DNA from: Xanthomonas massiliensis
GTDB taxonomy: Bacteria; Pseudomonadota; Gammaproteobacteria; Xanthomonadales; Xanthomonadaceae
NCBI RefSeq assembly: GCF_900018785.1
Contig: NZ_FCOY01000006.1
Span: 1,178,001 to 1,242,000 of the forward strand
Direction: 5' to 3'
Length of the DNA stretch: 64,000 bases
The translations under genes were made by a program, and so were the position numbers. Shown one piece after another: positions 9,626-20,380 of this stretch. Position 1 is the first letter of the stretch; each line of letters starts with the position of its first letter. The notes below the pieces were generated by a model that made no database searches, was not told where the DNA came from, and worked only from the letters and a program-made list of their open reading frames with translations.

Positions 9626-10291
9626 ATGACGTCCCCCGATGCCCTCCAAGCCAGCGACACCTGCGCCGGCATGCGCGACAGGCGCGTGTTCGATGCGGTG
9701 CGCGAGCTGCTGGCCGAGCAGGGAGTCAACATGAGCATGGACGCGCTGGCCCTGCGCGCCGGCTGCTCCAAGCAGACCCTGTACAGCCGCTACGGCAACA
9801 AGCACGAGCTGATCAAGCGGGTGATGCACGAACACCTGGAGCCGGTATCGGCCCTGCTGGTGCCGGCCGGGGACGACCTGCGCGAGGGCCTGGTCGCCTT
9901 CGCACTGCAGCATCTGCGCAACCTCAACCGCCCCGAGGTGATGCAGAGCTGCCTGCTGGCCAGCGCCGCCGCGCGCAACTTCCCGGCCACCGGGCCGGAA
10001 TTGTGGAGCGAGGGCGTGGCCCCGCTGCTGGACCAGCTCGCCCTGTGGCTGGAGCGGGCGGTCGCGGACGGGCGCCTGCGTCGTGACGATCCGCACTATA
10101 TGGCCGAGCTGCTGCTCGGCATGATTGTCGGCCTGGACTTCGAGCGCCAACGCTTCAACACCCCCCATCGCGTGCACGCCGGCGACATCGGCCGGTGGGC
10201 AGAATTCGCGGTCGACGCGTTCCTGCGGGCCTTTGCGCCGCCGGCGGCCGGCCCTCTCCAAGACAACAAGAAACGGAGCACTCCCCGATGA
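9626..10291 (+). CDS. TetR/AcrR-family repressor of the efflux operon
   Basis: A 221-aa regulator with an N-terminal TetR helix-turn-helix (about residues 17-63: VFDAVRELLAEQGVNMSMDALALRAGCSKQTLYSRYGNK, given here as the region from Val to Lys) and a variable ligand domain behind it. It is the first gene of a TetR-adaptor-permease operon. Its stop overlaps the adaptor start (ATGA). A palindrome over the -10 just upstream is the likely operator, so it probably represses itself and the pump until a ligand binds. The ligand cannot be predicted. Confidence 0.88.
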   Translation: MTSPDALQASDTCAGMRDRRVFDAVRELLAEQGVNMSMDALALRAGCSKQTLYSRYGNKHELIKRVMHEHLEPVSALLVPAGDDLREGLVAFALQHLRNLNRPEVMQSCLLASAAARNFPATGPELWSEGVAPLLDQLALWLERAVADGRLRRDDPHYMAELLLGMIVGLDFERQRFNTPHRVHAGDIGRWAEFAVDAFLRAFAPPAAGPLQDNKKRSTPR

Positions 10292-11466
10292 CCTCCCCCT
10301 TCCGCACCCTGGCCCTGGCCTGCGCCGTCGCCCTCGCCGTGGCTGCCTGCAAGAAGCAGGAACAACCCGCCCCGCCGACGCCCGAGGTCGGGGTGGTCAC
10401 CGCCACCCCGCAGGCGCTGCCGCTGCAGCGCGAGCTGGTCGGCCGGCTCTCGCCGTACCGTTCGGCCGACGTGCGCGCGCGCGTGGCCGGCGTGCTGCTC
10501 AAGCGCCTGTACGAGGAAGGCAGCGACGTGAAGGAGGGCCAGGTGCTGTTCCAGATCGACCCGGCGCCGCTGCAGGCCGCGCTGGCCTCGGCCCAGGGCC
10601 AGCTCGCCGCCGCCCAGGCCGAGTACACCAACGCCAAGGTCGCCGCCGACCGCGCCCGCAGCCTGGCGCCGCAGGCCTACGTGTCCCGCGCCGACCTGGA
10701 CACCGCCGAGGCCACCGAACGTTCCTCGGCGGCGTCGGTCAAGCAGGCCCGTGCCGCCGTGGACACCGCCCAGATCAACCTGGGCTATGCCCGGGTCACC
10801 TCGCCGATCGCCGGCCGCGCCGGCAAGCAGCAGGTCACCGAGGGTGCGCTGGTGGGCAGCAGCGAGGCCACCTTGCTGACCACGGTGGACCAGCTCGACC
10901 CGCTGTACGTGAACTTCTCGATGAGCTCGGACGAGCTGGCCGCGCTGCGCCGCGCCCAGAGCCAGGGCCAGATCACCCTGGAAGGCGACGGCAAGGCGTC
11001 CATCCAGGTCTCGCTGCCCGACGGCAGCGCCTATCCGCAGCCGGGCGTGCTCGACTTCGCCGACGCCACGGTCGATCCCAGCACCGGCGCGGTGTCGCTG
11101 CGCGCGCTGCTGCCCAACCCCGACCACGTGCTGCTGCCGGGCTCGTTCGTCTCCTTCAAGGCGACCCTGGGCGAGCGCAAGAGCGCCTACCTGGTGCCGC
11201 AGGAGGCCCTGCAGCGCGACACCGTGGGCGCCTACCTGCTGGTGGTCGGCAAGGACGGCAAGGTCGTGCGCCGCAACGTGGAGCTCGATGGCCAGCAGCA
11301 GGACAAGTGGCTGGTCGGCGCCGGCCTGCAGCCGGGCGACGAGGTGATCGTCTCGGGCCTGCAGAAGGTCAAGGAAGGCGAGCCGGCCAAGGCGACCCCG
11401 TGGCAGCCGCAGGCGCAACCGGGCCAGGCCGCGCAGCCGGCGGCCGACCAGACCGAGCAGAACTGA
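10288..11466 (+). CDS. RND efflux periplasmic adaptor lipoprotein (MFP)
   Basis: A 392-aa membrane fusion protein linking an inner-membrane RND pump to an outer-membrane channel. A lipoprotein signal peptide with lipobox VAAC places the mature Cys near residue 20. The order of parts is typical: barrel-sandwich halves (RELVGRLSPYRSADVRARV and GYARVTSPIAGRAGK), an alpha-hairpin between them (about residues 95-160), then a beta-barrel and membrane-proximal domain. The C-terminus is a short Pro/Gln/Ala-rich tail. It is 12 nt upstream of the permease gene. No outer-membrane factor gene follows, so the pump must use one encoded elsewhere. Confidence 0.92.
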   Translation: MTSPFRTLALACAVALAVAACKKQEQPAPPTPEVGVVTATPQALPLQRELVGRLSPYRSADVRARVAGVLLKRLYEEGSDVKEGQVLFQIDPAPLQAALASAQGQLAAAQAEYTNAKVAADRARSLAPQAYVSRADLDTAEATERSSAASVKQARAAVDTAQINLGYARVTSPIAGRAGKQQVTEGALVGSSEATLLTTVDQLDPLYVNFSMSSDELAALRRAQSQGQITLEGDGKASIQVSLPDGSAYPQPGVLDFADATVDPSTGAVSLRALLPNPDHVLLPGSFVSFKATLGERKSAYLVPQEALQRDTVGAYLLVVGKDGKVVRRNVELDGQQQDKWLVGAGLQPGDEVIVSGLQKVKEGEPAKATPWQPQAQPGQAAQPAADQTEQN

Positions 11467-11478
11467 CGGGAACCGACC

Positions 11479-14400
11479 ATGCCTAAATTCTTCATCGAAC
11501 ACCCCGTGTTCGCCTGGGTGGTGGCGATCCTGATCAGCCTCACCGGCATCATCGCCATGCTCAACCTGGGCGTCGAGTCCTACCCGAGCATCGCCCCGCC
11601 GCAGGTCACGGTCACCGCCAGCTATCCCGGCGCCAGCGCCGACACCGCGGAGAAGTCCGTCACCCAGGTGATCGAGCAGCAGCTCACCGGCATCGACCAC
11701 CTGATGTACTTCAACTCGTCCTCCTCCGCCAACGGCCGGGTCACGATCACCCTCACCTTCGAGACCGGCACCAACCCGGACATCGCCCAGGTGCAGGTGC
11801 AGAACAAGGTGTCGCTGGCCACGCCGCGCCTGCCCACCGAGGTGACCCAGCAAGGCGTGGTGGTGGCCAAGGCCAACGCCGGCTTCCTGATGGCGGTGGC
11901 GCTGCGCTCGGAGAACCCGGCCATCGACCGCGACGCGCTGAACGACATCGTCGGTGCGCGCGTGCTCGAGCAGATCTCGCGCGTGCCCGGCGTGGGCAGC
12001 ACCCAGCAGTTCGGCTCCGAGTACGCCATGAACATCTGGCTGAACCCGGAAAAGCTGCAGGGCTACCACATGGCGGCCAGCGACGTGTACAGCGCCATCG
12101 CCGCGCAGAACGTGCAGTTCGCCGCCGGTGCGATCGGCGCCGACCCGGCCCCGGCCGGGCAGAAGTTCACCGCCACGGTCTCGGCCGAGGGCCGCTTCTC
12201 CTCGCCCGAGGAGTTCGAGAACATCCTGCTGCGCACCGACGCCAACGGCGCGGTGGTACGCCTGAAGGACGTGGCGCGGGTCGGCTTCGGCCCGGCCAAC
12301 TACGGCTTCGACACCCAGTACAACGGCAAGCCGGTCGGCGCCTTCGCCATCCAGCTGCTGCCGGGCGCCAACGCGCTGAACGTGGCCGAGGCGGTGCGCG
12401 CCAAGATGGACGAGCTGGCGCCGAGCTTCCCGCAGGGGGTGACCTGGTTCGCGCCCTACGACAGCACCACGTTCGTGACCATCTCCATCGACGAGGTGGT
12501 GCACACGCTGATCGAGGCGATCGTGCTGGTGTTCCTGGTGATGTGGATCTTCCTGCAGAACTTCCGCGCCACCTTGATCCCGACCCTGGTGATCCCGGTC
12601 GCCCTGCTCGGCACGTTCCTGGGCATGTGGCTGGTGGGCTTCACCATCAACCAGCTGACCCTGTTCGCGATGGTGCTGGCGATCGGCATCGTGGTCGACG
12701 ACGCGATCGTGGTGATCGAGAACGTCGAGCGCATCATGAGCGAGGAGCACCTGCCGCCCAAGCCGGCCACCCACAAGGCGATGACCCAGATCACCGGCGC
12801 GGTGGTGGCCATCACCGTGGTGCTGGCGGCGGTGTTCATCCCCTCGGCGCTGCAGCCCGGCGCGGCCGGCGCGATCTACAAGCAGTTCGCCATCACCATC
12901 GCCATGGCGATGGGCTTCTCCGCGTTCCTGGCGCTGAGCTTCACCCCGGCCCTGTGCGCGGCCTTCCTCAAGCCCACCCACAACGCCAACCCGAACTGGA
13001 TCTTCCGCACCTTCAACCGCTACTACGAGCGCCTGGCCAAGGGCTACGTCGGCGCGGTCGGGCGCACGCTCAACCGAGCGCCGCGCTGGATCGTGCTGTT
13101 CGTGGTGCTGGTGGCGCTGTGCGGCTTCCTGTTCATGCGCCTGCCATCCAGTTTCCTGCCTGACGAGGACCAGGGGTTCGCCCTGGCCATCGTCCAGCTG
13201 CCGCCGGGTGCCACCAAGGAGCGCACCAACGAGGTGTTCGGGCAGATGCGCGGCATCCTGCAGCAGGATCCGGCCTTCGAGGGCCTGATGCAGGTCACCG
13301 GCTTCAGCTTCGTCGGCCTGGGCGAGAACGTCGGCATGGGCTTCATCCGGCTCAAGGACTGGAGCGATCGCAAGGAAACGGCGACCGAGTTCATCCAGAA
13401 GGTGAACGGCATGTTCTACGGGATCAAGGACGCGCAGATCTTCGTGGTCAACATGCCGACCGTGCAGGGCCTGGGCCAGTTCGGCGGCTTCGACATGTGG
13501 CTGCAGGACCGCGCCGGCGCCGGCAGCGACGCCCTCACCCAGGCACGCAACATCGTGCTGGGCAAGGCGGCAGCACACCCGGAGACTGTCACCGCGGTGC
13601 GTCCCAACGGCCTGGAGGACGCCCCGCAGCTGCAGCTGAACGTGGATCGCCTGCAGGCCCAGACGATGGGCCTGTCGGTCAGCGAGATCTACACCACGAT
13701 CCAGCTGATGCTGGCCCCGGTGTACGTCAACGACTTCTTCTACGAAGGCCGCATCAAGCGCGTGAACGTGCGCGCCGACGCCCCGTACCGTACCGGCCTG
13801 GAATCGCTGGGCGACTTCTACGTGCCCAGCACCAGCGCAACCGACAGCAGCGGCCAGGCCGCGATGATCCCGCTGAGCAACGTGGTCAAGGCCAGGTGGG
13901 ACACCGCCGCGCCCTCGCTGCAGCGCTACAACGGCTACTCGGCGGTCAACATCGTCGGCAGCCCGATGCCGGGTGTGAGTTCGGGCCAGGCGATGGACCT
14001 GATGTCGCAGATCGTCCACGACGACCTGCCCAGCACCTTCGGCTACGACTGGAGCGGCATGTCCTACCAGGAGATCCTGGCCGGCAACGCCGCCACGCTG
14101 CTGCTGGTGCTGTCGATCGTGGTGGTGTTCCTGTGCCTGGCGGCGCTGTACGAGAGCTGGTCGATCCCGGTGGCGGTGCTGCTGGTGGTGCCGATCGGCC
14201 TGCTGGGCACGACCCTGTTCTCGATGCTGCGCGGCCTGCCCAACGACCTGTACTTCAAGATCGGCCTGATCACGGTGATCGGCCTGGCGGCCAAGAACGC
14301 GATCCTGATCGTGGAGTTCGCGGTGGAGCAGCGCGCCGCCGGCAAGACCCTGCGCGAGGCGGCGATCGAGGCCGCGCACCTGCGCTTCCGCCCGATCCTG

Positions 14401-14649
14401 ATGACCTCCTTCGCGTTCATCCTGGGCGTGCTGCCGCTGGCCCTGTCCAGCGGTGCCGGCGCCAACTCGCGCCACTCCATCGGTACCGGCGTGATCGGCG
14501 GCATGCTGTTCGCCACCACCCTGGGCGTGCTGTTCATTCCGCTGTTCTTCGTGCTGGTGCGCCGCGTGCTGGGCGAAAAGCTCGACGAGCAGTCCAGCGA
14601 GTACCTGGCCGCCCAGCAGGGCGAGGACGTGCACCGTCCGGATCGCTGA
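11479..14649 (+). CDS. RND multidrug efflux permease, HAE1 family (AcrB/MexB-like)
   Basis: A 1056-aa proton-driven inner-membrane pump. It starts MPKFFIEHPVFAWV as HAE1 permeases do. The twelve-helix plan is visible, with two large periplasmic loops after TM1 and TM7. The proton-relay pair of Asp residues lies in GIVVDDAIVVIENVER (about residues 404-419), and the TM10 Lys region in GLAAKNAILIVEFA. Substrates are probably hydrophobic drugs, dyes or detergents, but the sequence does not say which. It is the last gene of the operon and is followed by a strong terminator. Confidence 0.95.
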   Translation: MPKFFIEHPVFAWVVAILISLTGIIAMLNLGVESYPSIAPPQVTVTASYPGASADTAEKSVTQVIEQQLTGIDHLMYFNSSSSANGRVTITLTFETGTNPDIAQVQVQNKVSLATPRLPTEVTQQGVVVAKANAGFLMAVALRSENPAIDRDALNDIVGARVLEQISRVPGVGSTQQFGSEYAMNIWLNPEKLQGYHMAASDVYSAIAAQNVQFAAGAIGADPAPAGQKFTATVSAEGRFSSPEEFENILLRTDANGAVVRLKDVARVGFGPANYGFDTQYNGKPVGAFAIQLLPGANALNVAEAVRAKMDELAPSFPQGVTWFAPYDSTTFVTISIDEVVHTLIEAIVLVFLVMWIFLQNFRATLIPTLVIPVALLGTFLGMWLVGFTINQLTLFAMVLAIGIVVDDAIVVIENVERIMSEEHLPPKPATHKAMTQITGAVVAITVVLAAVFIPSALQPGAAGAIYKQFAITIAMAMGFSAFLALSFTPALCAAFLKPTHNANPNWIFRTFNRYYERLAKGYVGAVGRTLNRAPRWIVLFVVLVALCGFLFMRLPSSFLPDEDQGFALAIVQLPPGATKERTNEVFGQMRGILQQDPAFEGLMQVTGFSFVGLGENVGMGFIRLKDWSDRKETATEFIQKVNGMFYGIKDAQIFVVNMPTVQGLGQFGGFDMWLQDRAGAGSDALTQARNIVLGKAAAHPETVTAVRPNGLEDAPQLQLNVDRLQAQTMGLSVSEIYTTIQLMLAPVYVNDFFYEGRIKRVNVRADAPYRTGLESLGDFYVPSTSATDSSGQAAMIPLSNVVKARWDTAAPSLQRYNGYSAVNIVGSPMPGVSSGQAMDLMSQIVHDDLPSTFGYDWSGMSYQEILAGNAATLLLVLSIVVVFLCLAALYESWSIPVAVLLVVPIGLLGTTLFSMLRGLPNDLYFKIGLITVIGLAAKNAILIVEFAVEQRAAGKTLREAAIEAAHLRFRPILMTSFAFILGVLPLALSSGAGANSRHSIGTGVIGGMLFATTLGVLFIPLFFVLVRRVLGEKLDEQSSEYLAAQQGEDVHRPDR

Positions 14650-14673
14650 TCCGGACCGCGCGTCGCTTCATCG

Positions 14674-14701
14674 GGCCCCGGCTTCGTGCCGGGGCCTTTT
14701 C
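14674..14701 (+). terminator. Intrinsic terminator of the efflux operon
   Basis: Nine-base-pair stem GGCCCCGGC / GCCGGGGCC with loop TTCGT, followed directly by TTTTCGTTT. It begins 24 nt after the permease stop. Confidence 0.9.
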
Positions 14702-14772
14702 GTTTCCGCACCCCGGGTCCGGCGACGCCTGCCTGGGCCACGCGCTCCCTGCCCTCCCGGCTCACGACGACA

Positions 14773-15315
14773 TACGAGTGCCCCGCGGAACGGCCGGACG
14801 GCAAGCCGCGACGTGGCGCGCAATCGTTCGCATCCTGGGAAACCTGAGGACAGGGAGGCTCGAGGAATTCCGGGATTTCGCATACGAGCGCCCAGAGCAC
14901 GGTTGGATGGCAAGCCGCAACGTGGCGCGCGATCACTCCCGTCCCGGGAAACCGGGTACCGGAAGGCTTGAGGGATTCCGGGATTCCACATACGAGGGGC
15001 CCGGGCAACGGTTGGATGGCAAGCCACGAGGTGACGCGCGATCGTTCGCGTCCCGGGAAACCTGGGGACCGGGTCGAGGGATTCCGGGATTCCGCATGCG
15101 AGTGACCCGGGGAATGGTTGGACGGCAAGCCGCGACGTGGCGCGCGATCGTTCGCATCCCGGGAAACCTGGGGAAAGGAAGGCTCGAGGGATTCCGCATG
15201 CGAGTGCCCCGGAGAACGGCCGGACGGCAAGCCGCGAGGTGACGCGCGATCGTTAGCATCCCGGGAAATCGGGGGAAAGGAAGGCTTGAAGGACTCAGGG
15301 ACTCCAGGATTCCGC
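14773..15315. repeat. Five tandem ~105-bp repeats in an intergenic region
   Basis: Five head-to-tail copies begin at about 14773, 14883, 14991, 15097 and 15199. The periods are 110, 108, 106 and 102 nt, and the last copy is about 117 nt. Each copy starts with TRCGAG and then carries a conserved block GGACGGCAAGCCGCGACGTG (with variants), then CGCGCGATCGTTCGCATCCC, GGGAAACC, a purine-rich stretch and GGATTCCG. The periods are not multiples of three, so no reading frame is kept across the array. It lies between a terminator and a long non-coding stretch. It is not CRISPR: units are long and there are no unique spacers. Confidence 0.85.
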
Positions 15316-15757
15316 GACTTGGGGGCTTGGGGACAGCGGCGCCGTCCGGCCGTCGTATCTCTTGCCTGTCGATGCCCCGCAGGCATCCCTTCTGCCTGCC
15401 GGGGCCGGTCCGACGCAGCCGATGGGCGACAGGCCGCTGCGGCGCACGCACCGGGAAGCAGTTCGAGGCACGGCAATGCCCTCCCGCCCGTGGAGATCAT
15501 TCGACAAATGCACGGCCAGGTCCGGCTGGACCCCGCGTGGAGCAGGCAGCCGCGGGGTCCCAGTCCCACCCGACGTGCGGAAATCGGCGGGTACGCCGCC
15601 GGTCATCTGCCAGGGCTGCGGTCGCTTTGCCCGCGACTGCCGGGGGCCTGCGAATCTAGGGCCCGGGCGGCGATGGCCCATCGCCGGCGCCCGCAGCCCC
15701 CCCCTCCCCGGAAGGCCGGCCGCTCCCGGGCCCGCATGGCGGTTCCAGTCGCCCAAG
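15316..15757. other. Non-coding stretch, no gene recognised
   Basis: Frames are open on both strands, as expected at this base composition, but none has a family resemblance or a ribosome-binding site. An imperfect hairpin is present at about 15374-15407 (CCCCGCAGGCA against TGCCTGCCGGGG). Nothing else stands out. Confidence 0.6.
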
Positions 15758-15782
15758 GAAAAGGGCCGCGCAAGCGCGGCCC
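15758..15782 (-). terminator. Intrinsic terminator after secF
   Basis: On the minus strand an 8-bp stem GGGCCGCG / CGCGGCCC with a 4-nt loop is followed by TTTTCC. It is 34 nt beyond the secF stop and ends the queA-to-secF gene run. Confidence 0.88.
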
Positions 15783-15815
15783 CTCTCCTTTCCTGCATGC
15801 CGCCGCGGCGGACGC

Positions 15816-16784
15816 TCAGGGACGGCGCGCCAGCGCCTCCACGTCCTTGGTCTTGGGCATCAGGTCCTGCTTGGTCACGTTGAACCAGCCGATCGAGAGC
15901 ATCGGCACGGCGACGATGACCGAGGACACCACCACGATCACCGCGCCGATCATGTGGGTCTCGGCCAAGCCCTCCATGGAGGTGCCGCCATACAGGTACA
16001 GCGCCAGCGCCGACAGGAAGAACATCACCGCGGTGATGATCGTGCGCGACAGGGTCTGGTTGATCGAGCGGTTCAGCACCTCCAGGTGGTCGGCGCGCAT
16101 GCTGCGGAAGTTCTCGCGCACGCGGTCGAACACCACGATGATGTCGTTGATCGCGAAGCCCATCACCGACAGCAGGCCGGCCAGCACGGTCAGGTCGAAC
16201 TCGCGCCCCAGCAGCGACACGTAGGCGATGGTCAGGACCAGGTCGAAGAACGCGGTCAGCGAGGCGACGATGGCGAACTTCCACTCGAACCGGAAGCCGA
16301 TGTAGATCAGGAATCCGGCGAGCATGAAGATCGTGGCGTACAGCCCGTTCAGGGCCAGGTCCTTGCCCACCTGCGGGCCGATGAACTCGGTGCGCAGCAC
16401 CGTGGCGGTGTTGTCCGCCGTGCCGACGGCGCGGGCCACCTGCTGGCCGATGCCGTTGTTGCCGGTGTTGTTGTCGCTCTCGCCGCGCGGCTGCAGGCGC
16501 ACCTGCAGGTCGTTGCCACCGCCGCTGAAGCTCTGCACCTGGGCGTTCTCGAAGCCGGCGGTGGCCAGCTTCGCGCGGATCTGGTCGGTGTCCACCGGCT
16601 TGTCGAAACGCAGCTCGACCACGGTGCCGCCGGTGAACTCCAGCGCGTAGTTGAAGCCCTTGAAGGCGATGACGCCGATCGACAGCACCAGCAGCAGCCC
16701 CATGAACGCCAGCACCGGCTTGCGGTGGCGCATGAAGTCGAACGAGGTGTTGTTCGGGATGATGTGGAGCGGAAAGAGTTTCAT
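15816..16784 (-). CDS. secF: Protein translocase subunit SecF
   Basis: A 322-aa inner-membrane partner of SecD that uses the proton gradient to help complete protein export through SecYEG. It has an N-terminal TM (about residues 22-40), a periplasmic domain opening with the family motif FTGGTVVELRF, and five C-terminal TMs containing GFAINDIIVVFDRVRE and SINQTLSRTI, both SecF signatures. The ATG at 16784 (MKLFPLHI) is chosen over an upstream start because SecF proteins begin close to TM1. It is 64 nt downstream of secD. Confidence 0.95.
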   Translation of the reverse strand: MKLFPLHIIPNNTSFDFMRHRKPVLAFMGLLLVLSIGVIAFKGFNYALEFTGGTVVELRFDKPVDTDQIRAKLATAGFENAQVQSFSGGGNDLQVRLQPRGESDNNTGNNGIGQQVARAVGTADNTATVLRTEFIGPQVGKDLALNGLYATIFMLAGFLIYIGFRFEWKFAIVASLTAFFDLVLTIAYVSLLGREFDLTVLAGLLSVMGFAINDIIVVFDRVRENFRSMRADHLEVLNRSINQTLSRTIITAVMFFLSALALYLYGGTSMEGLAETHMIGAVIVVVSSVIVAVPMLSIGWFNVTKQDLMPKTKDVEALARRP

Positions 16785-16848
16785 GACGTGCTCTTCTCTT
16801 GGAAGCCCGCGCACCGGCGCGGGCTCTTGCGAAGGATTCGCGTGCTGC

Positions 16849-18693
16849 TCAGATGGCCACGGTGGCGAGCTTCTTGCGCCGGCCGTAGATCAGCGTGGCC
16901 AGGGCGCGCGAGACCGTGATCGCAGTGAACATCGAGGCGAAGATGCCGATGATCATGGTCAGCGCGAAGCCCTTGAGCGGGCCGGTGCCGAAGGCATACA
17001 GCGCCACGCCGACGATCAGGCCGGTGAGGTTGGCGTCCAGGATGGTGCCCCCGGCGCGGTCGTAGCCGGCCGCGATCGCCGCCTTGGCCGGCAGGCCCAG
17101 GCGCAGCTCCTCGCGGATGCGTTCGTTGATCAGCACGTTGGCGTCCACCGACAGGCCCACCGACAGCGCCAGGCCGGCGAAGCCCGGCAGGGTCATGGTC
17201 GCGCCGAACACCGACATCACCGCCACCACGATCAGCAGGTTGAACAGCAGCGCCACCGAGGTGATCAGGCCGAACACGCGGTAGTAGATGCTGAAGAACA
17301 CCAGGGTGAACACGAAGGCATAGACCACCGCGGTGACGCCGCGCTGGACGTTCTCCGCGCCCAGGCTGGGCCCGATGATGCGCTCCTCGACGAAATCCAT
17401 CGGCGCGGCCAGCGAACCGGCGCGCAGCAGCTTGGCGAGGTTGTCGGCCTCCTTCTTCTCCAGGCCGGTGGTGCGGAAGTTCTTGCCGAACACGCCGGCG
17501 ATGCGGGTCGGCGACAGGGCCTCCTCGCGCACCCGGGTGCCGCGCACTTCCTTGCCGTCCACCACCGTCACGGTGGGGATGCGCTCGACGTAGACCACCG
17601 ACATCAGCTTGCCGACGTTGGCGCTGGTGAAGTCGAACATGCGCTGGCCACCCACGTTGTTGAGGGTGATGTTCACCGCCGGCAGGCCGTTCTCGTCCAC
17701 GCCGGTGGTGGCATTGACCATCTGGTCGCCGGTCACCAGCACGCGCTTGCTCAGCAGCACCGGCATGCCGGTGTCGCGCACGTGGTACAGGCGCGCCTCG
17801 GGCGGCACCCGGCCGGTACGCGCGGCATCGACCGCATCGCCGTCGACCACGGAGCGGAACTCCAGGGTGGCGGTGGCGCCGATCATGCGCTTGGCCTCGG
17901 CAGTGTCCTGCACGCCCGGCAGCTCGACCACGATGCGGTCGCTGCCCTGGCGCTGGATGATCGGCTCGGCCACGCCCAGCTCGTTGACGCGGTTGCGCAG
18001 CGTGGTGATGTTCTGCTCGATCGCGCCGGAGGCGATCTGCGCCAGCTCGCTGTCGGGAATGGTCACGGTGATGCGGCTGCCGGAGACCGCATAGCCCAGC
18101 GTCGGCTGCGACTTGGCCAGCGCGTCGCGGGCCTGGTCGGGATTGCTGCCGCTGCCCAGCGCCACCACGATGCTGTTGTCCGGGCGGCGGTCCACCGACT
18201 GGTAGGCGATGCGCGCATCGCGCAGGGTCACCCGCATGTCCTCGGCATAGGCGTCCACGCGCTTTTCCAGCGCCGCCTTCTGGTCCACCTGCAGCACGAA
18301 GTGCACGCCGCCCTGCAGGTCCAGGCCGAGCACCATCGGGCGCCCGCCGAGCCGGGTCAGCCAGTCCGGCACGGTGGAGGCCAGGTTCAGCGCCACCACG
18401 TAGTTCTCGCCCAGCTTGTCGCGCAGCACGTCGTTGGCGCGCGACTGGGTGGTCAGCGAATCCAGGCGCACGATCATGCTGTCGCCTTCGCGCGCCACCG
18501 ACTTGGGCTTGATGCCGGCGGTGGCCAGGTCGTCCAGCACGCCCTGGCGCAGGGCGTCGTCGAGCTGGGAACCGCGGTTGGCGGTGATCTGGACCGAGGG
18601 GTCCTTCTGGTACACGTTCGGCAGCGCGTAGATCACGCTGGCGACCAGCACGGCCAGGATGAGGAAGTATTTCCAGCGGGGAAATTCGAGCAT
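16849..18693 (-). CDS. secD: Protein translocase subunit SecD
   Basis: A 614-aa inner-membrane protein acting with SecF and YajC in Sec-dependent export. TM1 is residues 7-26 (YFLILAVLVASVIYALPNVY region). Then comes a large periplasmic P1 domain starting GLDLQGGVHFVLQVD, and TM2-6 near the C-terminus with GLSVDANVLINERIREEL and AGYDRAGGTILDANLT, which are SecD signatures carrying the membrane Asp and Arg residues. It begins 55 nt downstream of yajC. The gene is intact and of usual length. Confidence 0.96.
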   Translation of the reverse strand: MLEFPRWKYFLILAVLVASVIYALPNVYQKDPSVQITANRGSQLDDALRQGVLDDLATAGIKPKSVAREGDSMIVRLDSLTTQSRANDVLRDKLGENYVVALNLASTVPDWLTRLGGRPMVLGLDLQGGVHFVLQVDQKAALEKRVDAYAEDMRVTLRDARIAYQSVDRRPDNSIVVALGSGSNPDQARDALAKSQPTLGYAVSGSRITVTIPDSELAQIASGAIEQNITTLRNRVNELGVAEPIIQRQGSDRIVVELPGVQDTAEAKRMIGATATLEFRSVVDGDAVDAARTGRVPPEARLYHVRDTGMPVLLSKRVLVTGDQMVNATTGVDENGLPAVNITLNNVGGQRMFDFTSANVGKLMSVVYVERIPTVTVVDGKEVRGTRVREEALSPTRIAGVFGKNFRTTGLEKKEADNLAKLLRAGSLAAPMDFVEERIIGPSLGAENVQRGVTAVVYAFVFTLVFFSIYYRVFGLITSVALLFNLLIVVAVMSVFGATMTLPGFAGLALSVGLSVDANVLINERIREELRLGLPAKAAIAAGYDRAGGTILDANLTGLIVGVALYAFGTGPLKGFALTMIIGIFASMFTAITVSRALATLIYGRRKKLATVAI

Positions 18694-18748
18694 TGCGCAA
18701 TCCCGCGCGGCGCCGGTCGGCACCGCGTCCAGTGGGGTCAGAAACGGA

Positions 18749-19099
18749 TCAGGCGGCGGACTTGAGCGTGCCCTTGGGCAGCACGTTGGCGATGGCGCCC
18801 TTCTGCACGCGCAGGCGCACGTTGTCGGCGACTTCCACGGTGATGAAGCTCTCGCCCACGTCGGTGACCACGCCGGCCAGGCCGCCGTTGGTGATCACCT
18901 CGTCGCCGCGGTTGAGCTTCTCGAGCATGGCGCGGTGTTCCTTCTGGCGCTTGACCTGCGGGCGGATCATCAGGAAGTACATGACCGCGATCAGGATGAT
19001 GGGGAACAGCAGCGTGGTGATCCCCATGCCGCCGGCAGGCTGGCCGCCGCCGGCCGCCTGGGCGTGGGCAACGGGAATCAGGAAGTCGAGCAGGTTCAT
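18749..19099 (-). CDS. yajC: SecDF accessory subunit YajC
   Basis: A 116-aa single-pass membrane protein. A periplasm-facing N-terminus rich in Ala/Gly (MNLLDFLIPVAHAQAAGG) leads to one TM (about residues 28-48, TTLLFPIILIAVMYFLMIRP), then a basic cytosolic domain with RGDEVITNGGLAGVV, the YajC signature. It joins SecD and SecF in the accessory translocon complex. It lies between tgt and secD in the conserved order. Confidence 0.95.
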   Translation of the reverse strand: MNLLDFLIPVAHAQAAGGGQPAGGMGITTLLFPIILIAVMYFLMIRPQVKRQKEHRAMLEKLNRGDEVITNGGLAGVVTDVGESFITVEVADNVRLRVQKGAIANVLPKGTLKSAA

Positions 19100-19223
19100 C
19101 GGTCACGTCCCATGGTTTGTACGGCCTGCGCCTGGCGCGGGCCGTGGAGTGGAGGCCGCCGTCACGGCGGCGAACAAGCTCGCGATTATGCCACGAGCGC
19201 GCCGCTGCCTGCCCGGACGGGGC

Positions 19224-20366
<1,143 letters not shown>

Positions 20367-20380
20367 CTACTCGTGGTCGT

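Noticed and set aside
10096..14634. A 1512-codon open frame on the minus strand over the efflux operon
   Set aside because: Antisense to a clear adaptor and RND permease. Translation is His/Gln/Asp-rich without family features.
14773..15315. Tandem array considered as CRISPR
   Set aside because: Units are about 105 bp and similar over most of their length. There are no short repeats with unique spacers, and no cas genes are in the window.
14064..15569. Open frames running through the tandem repeats on both strands
   Set aside because: The repeat periods (110, 108, 106, 102) shift the frame from copy to copy, so no protein repeat is maintained, and the minus-strand frame overlaps the permease gene.
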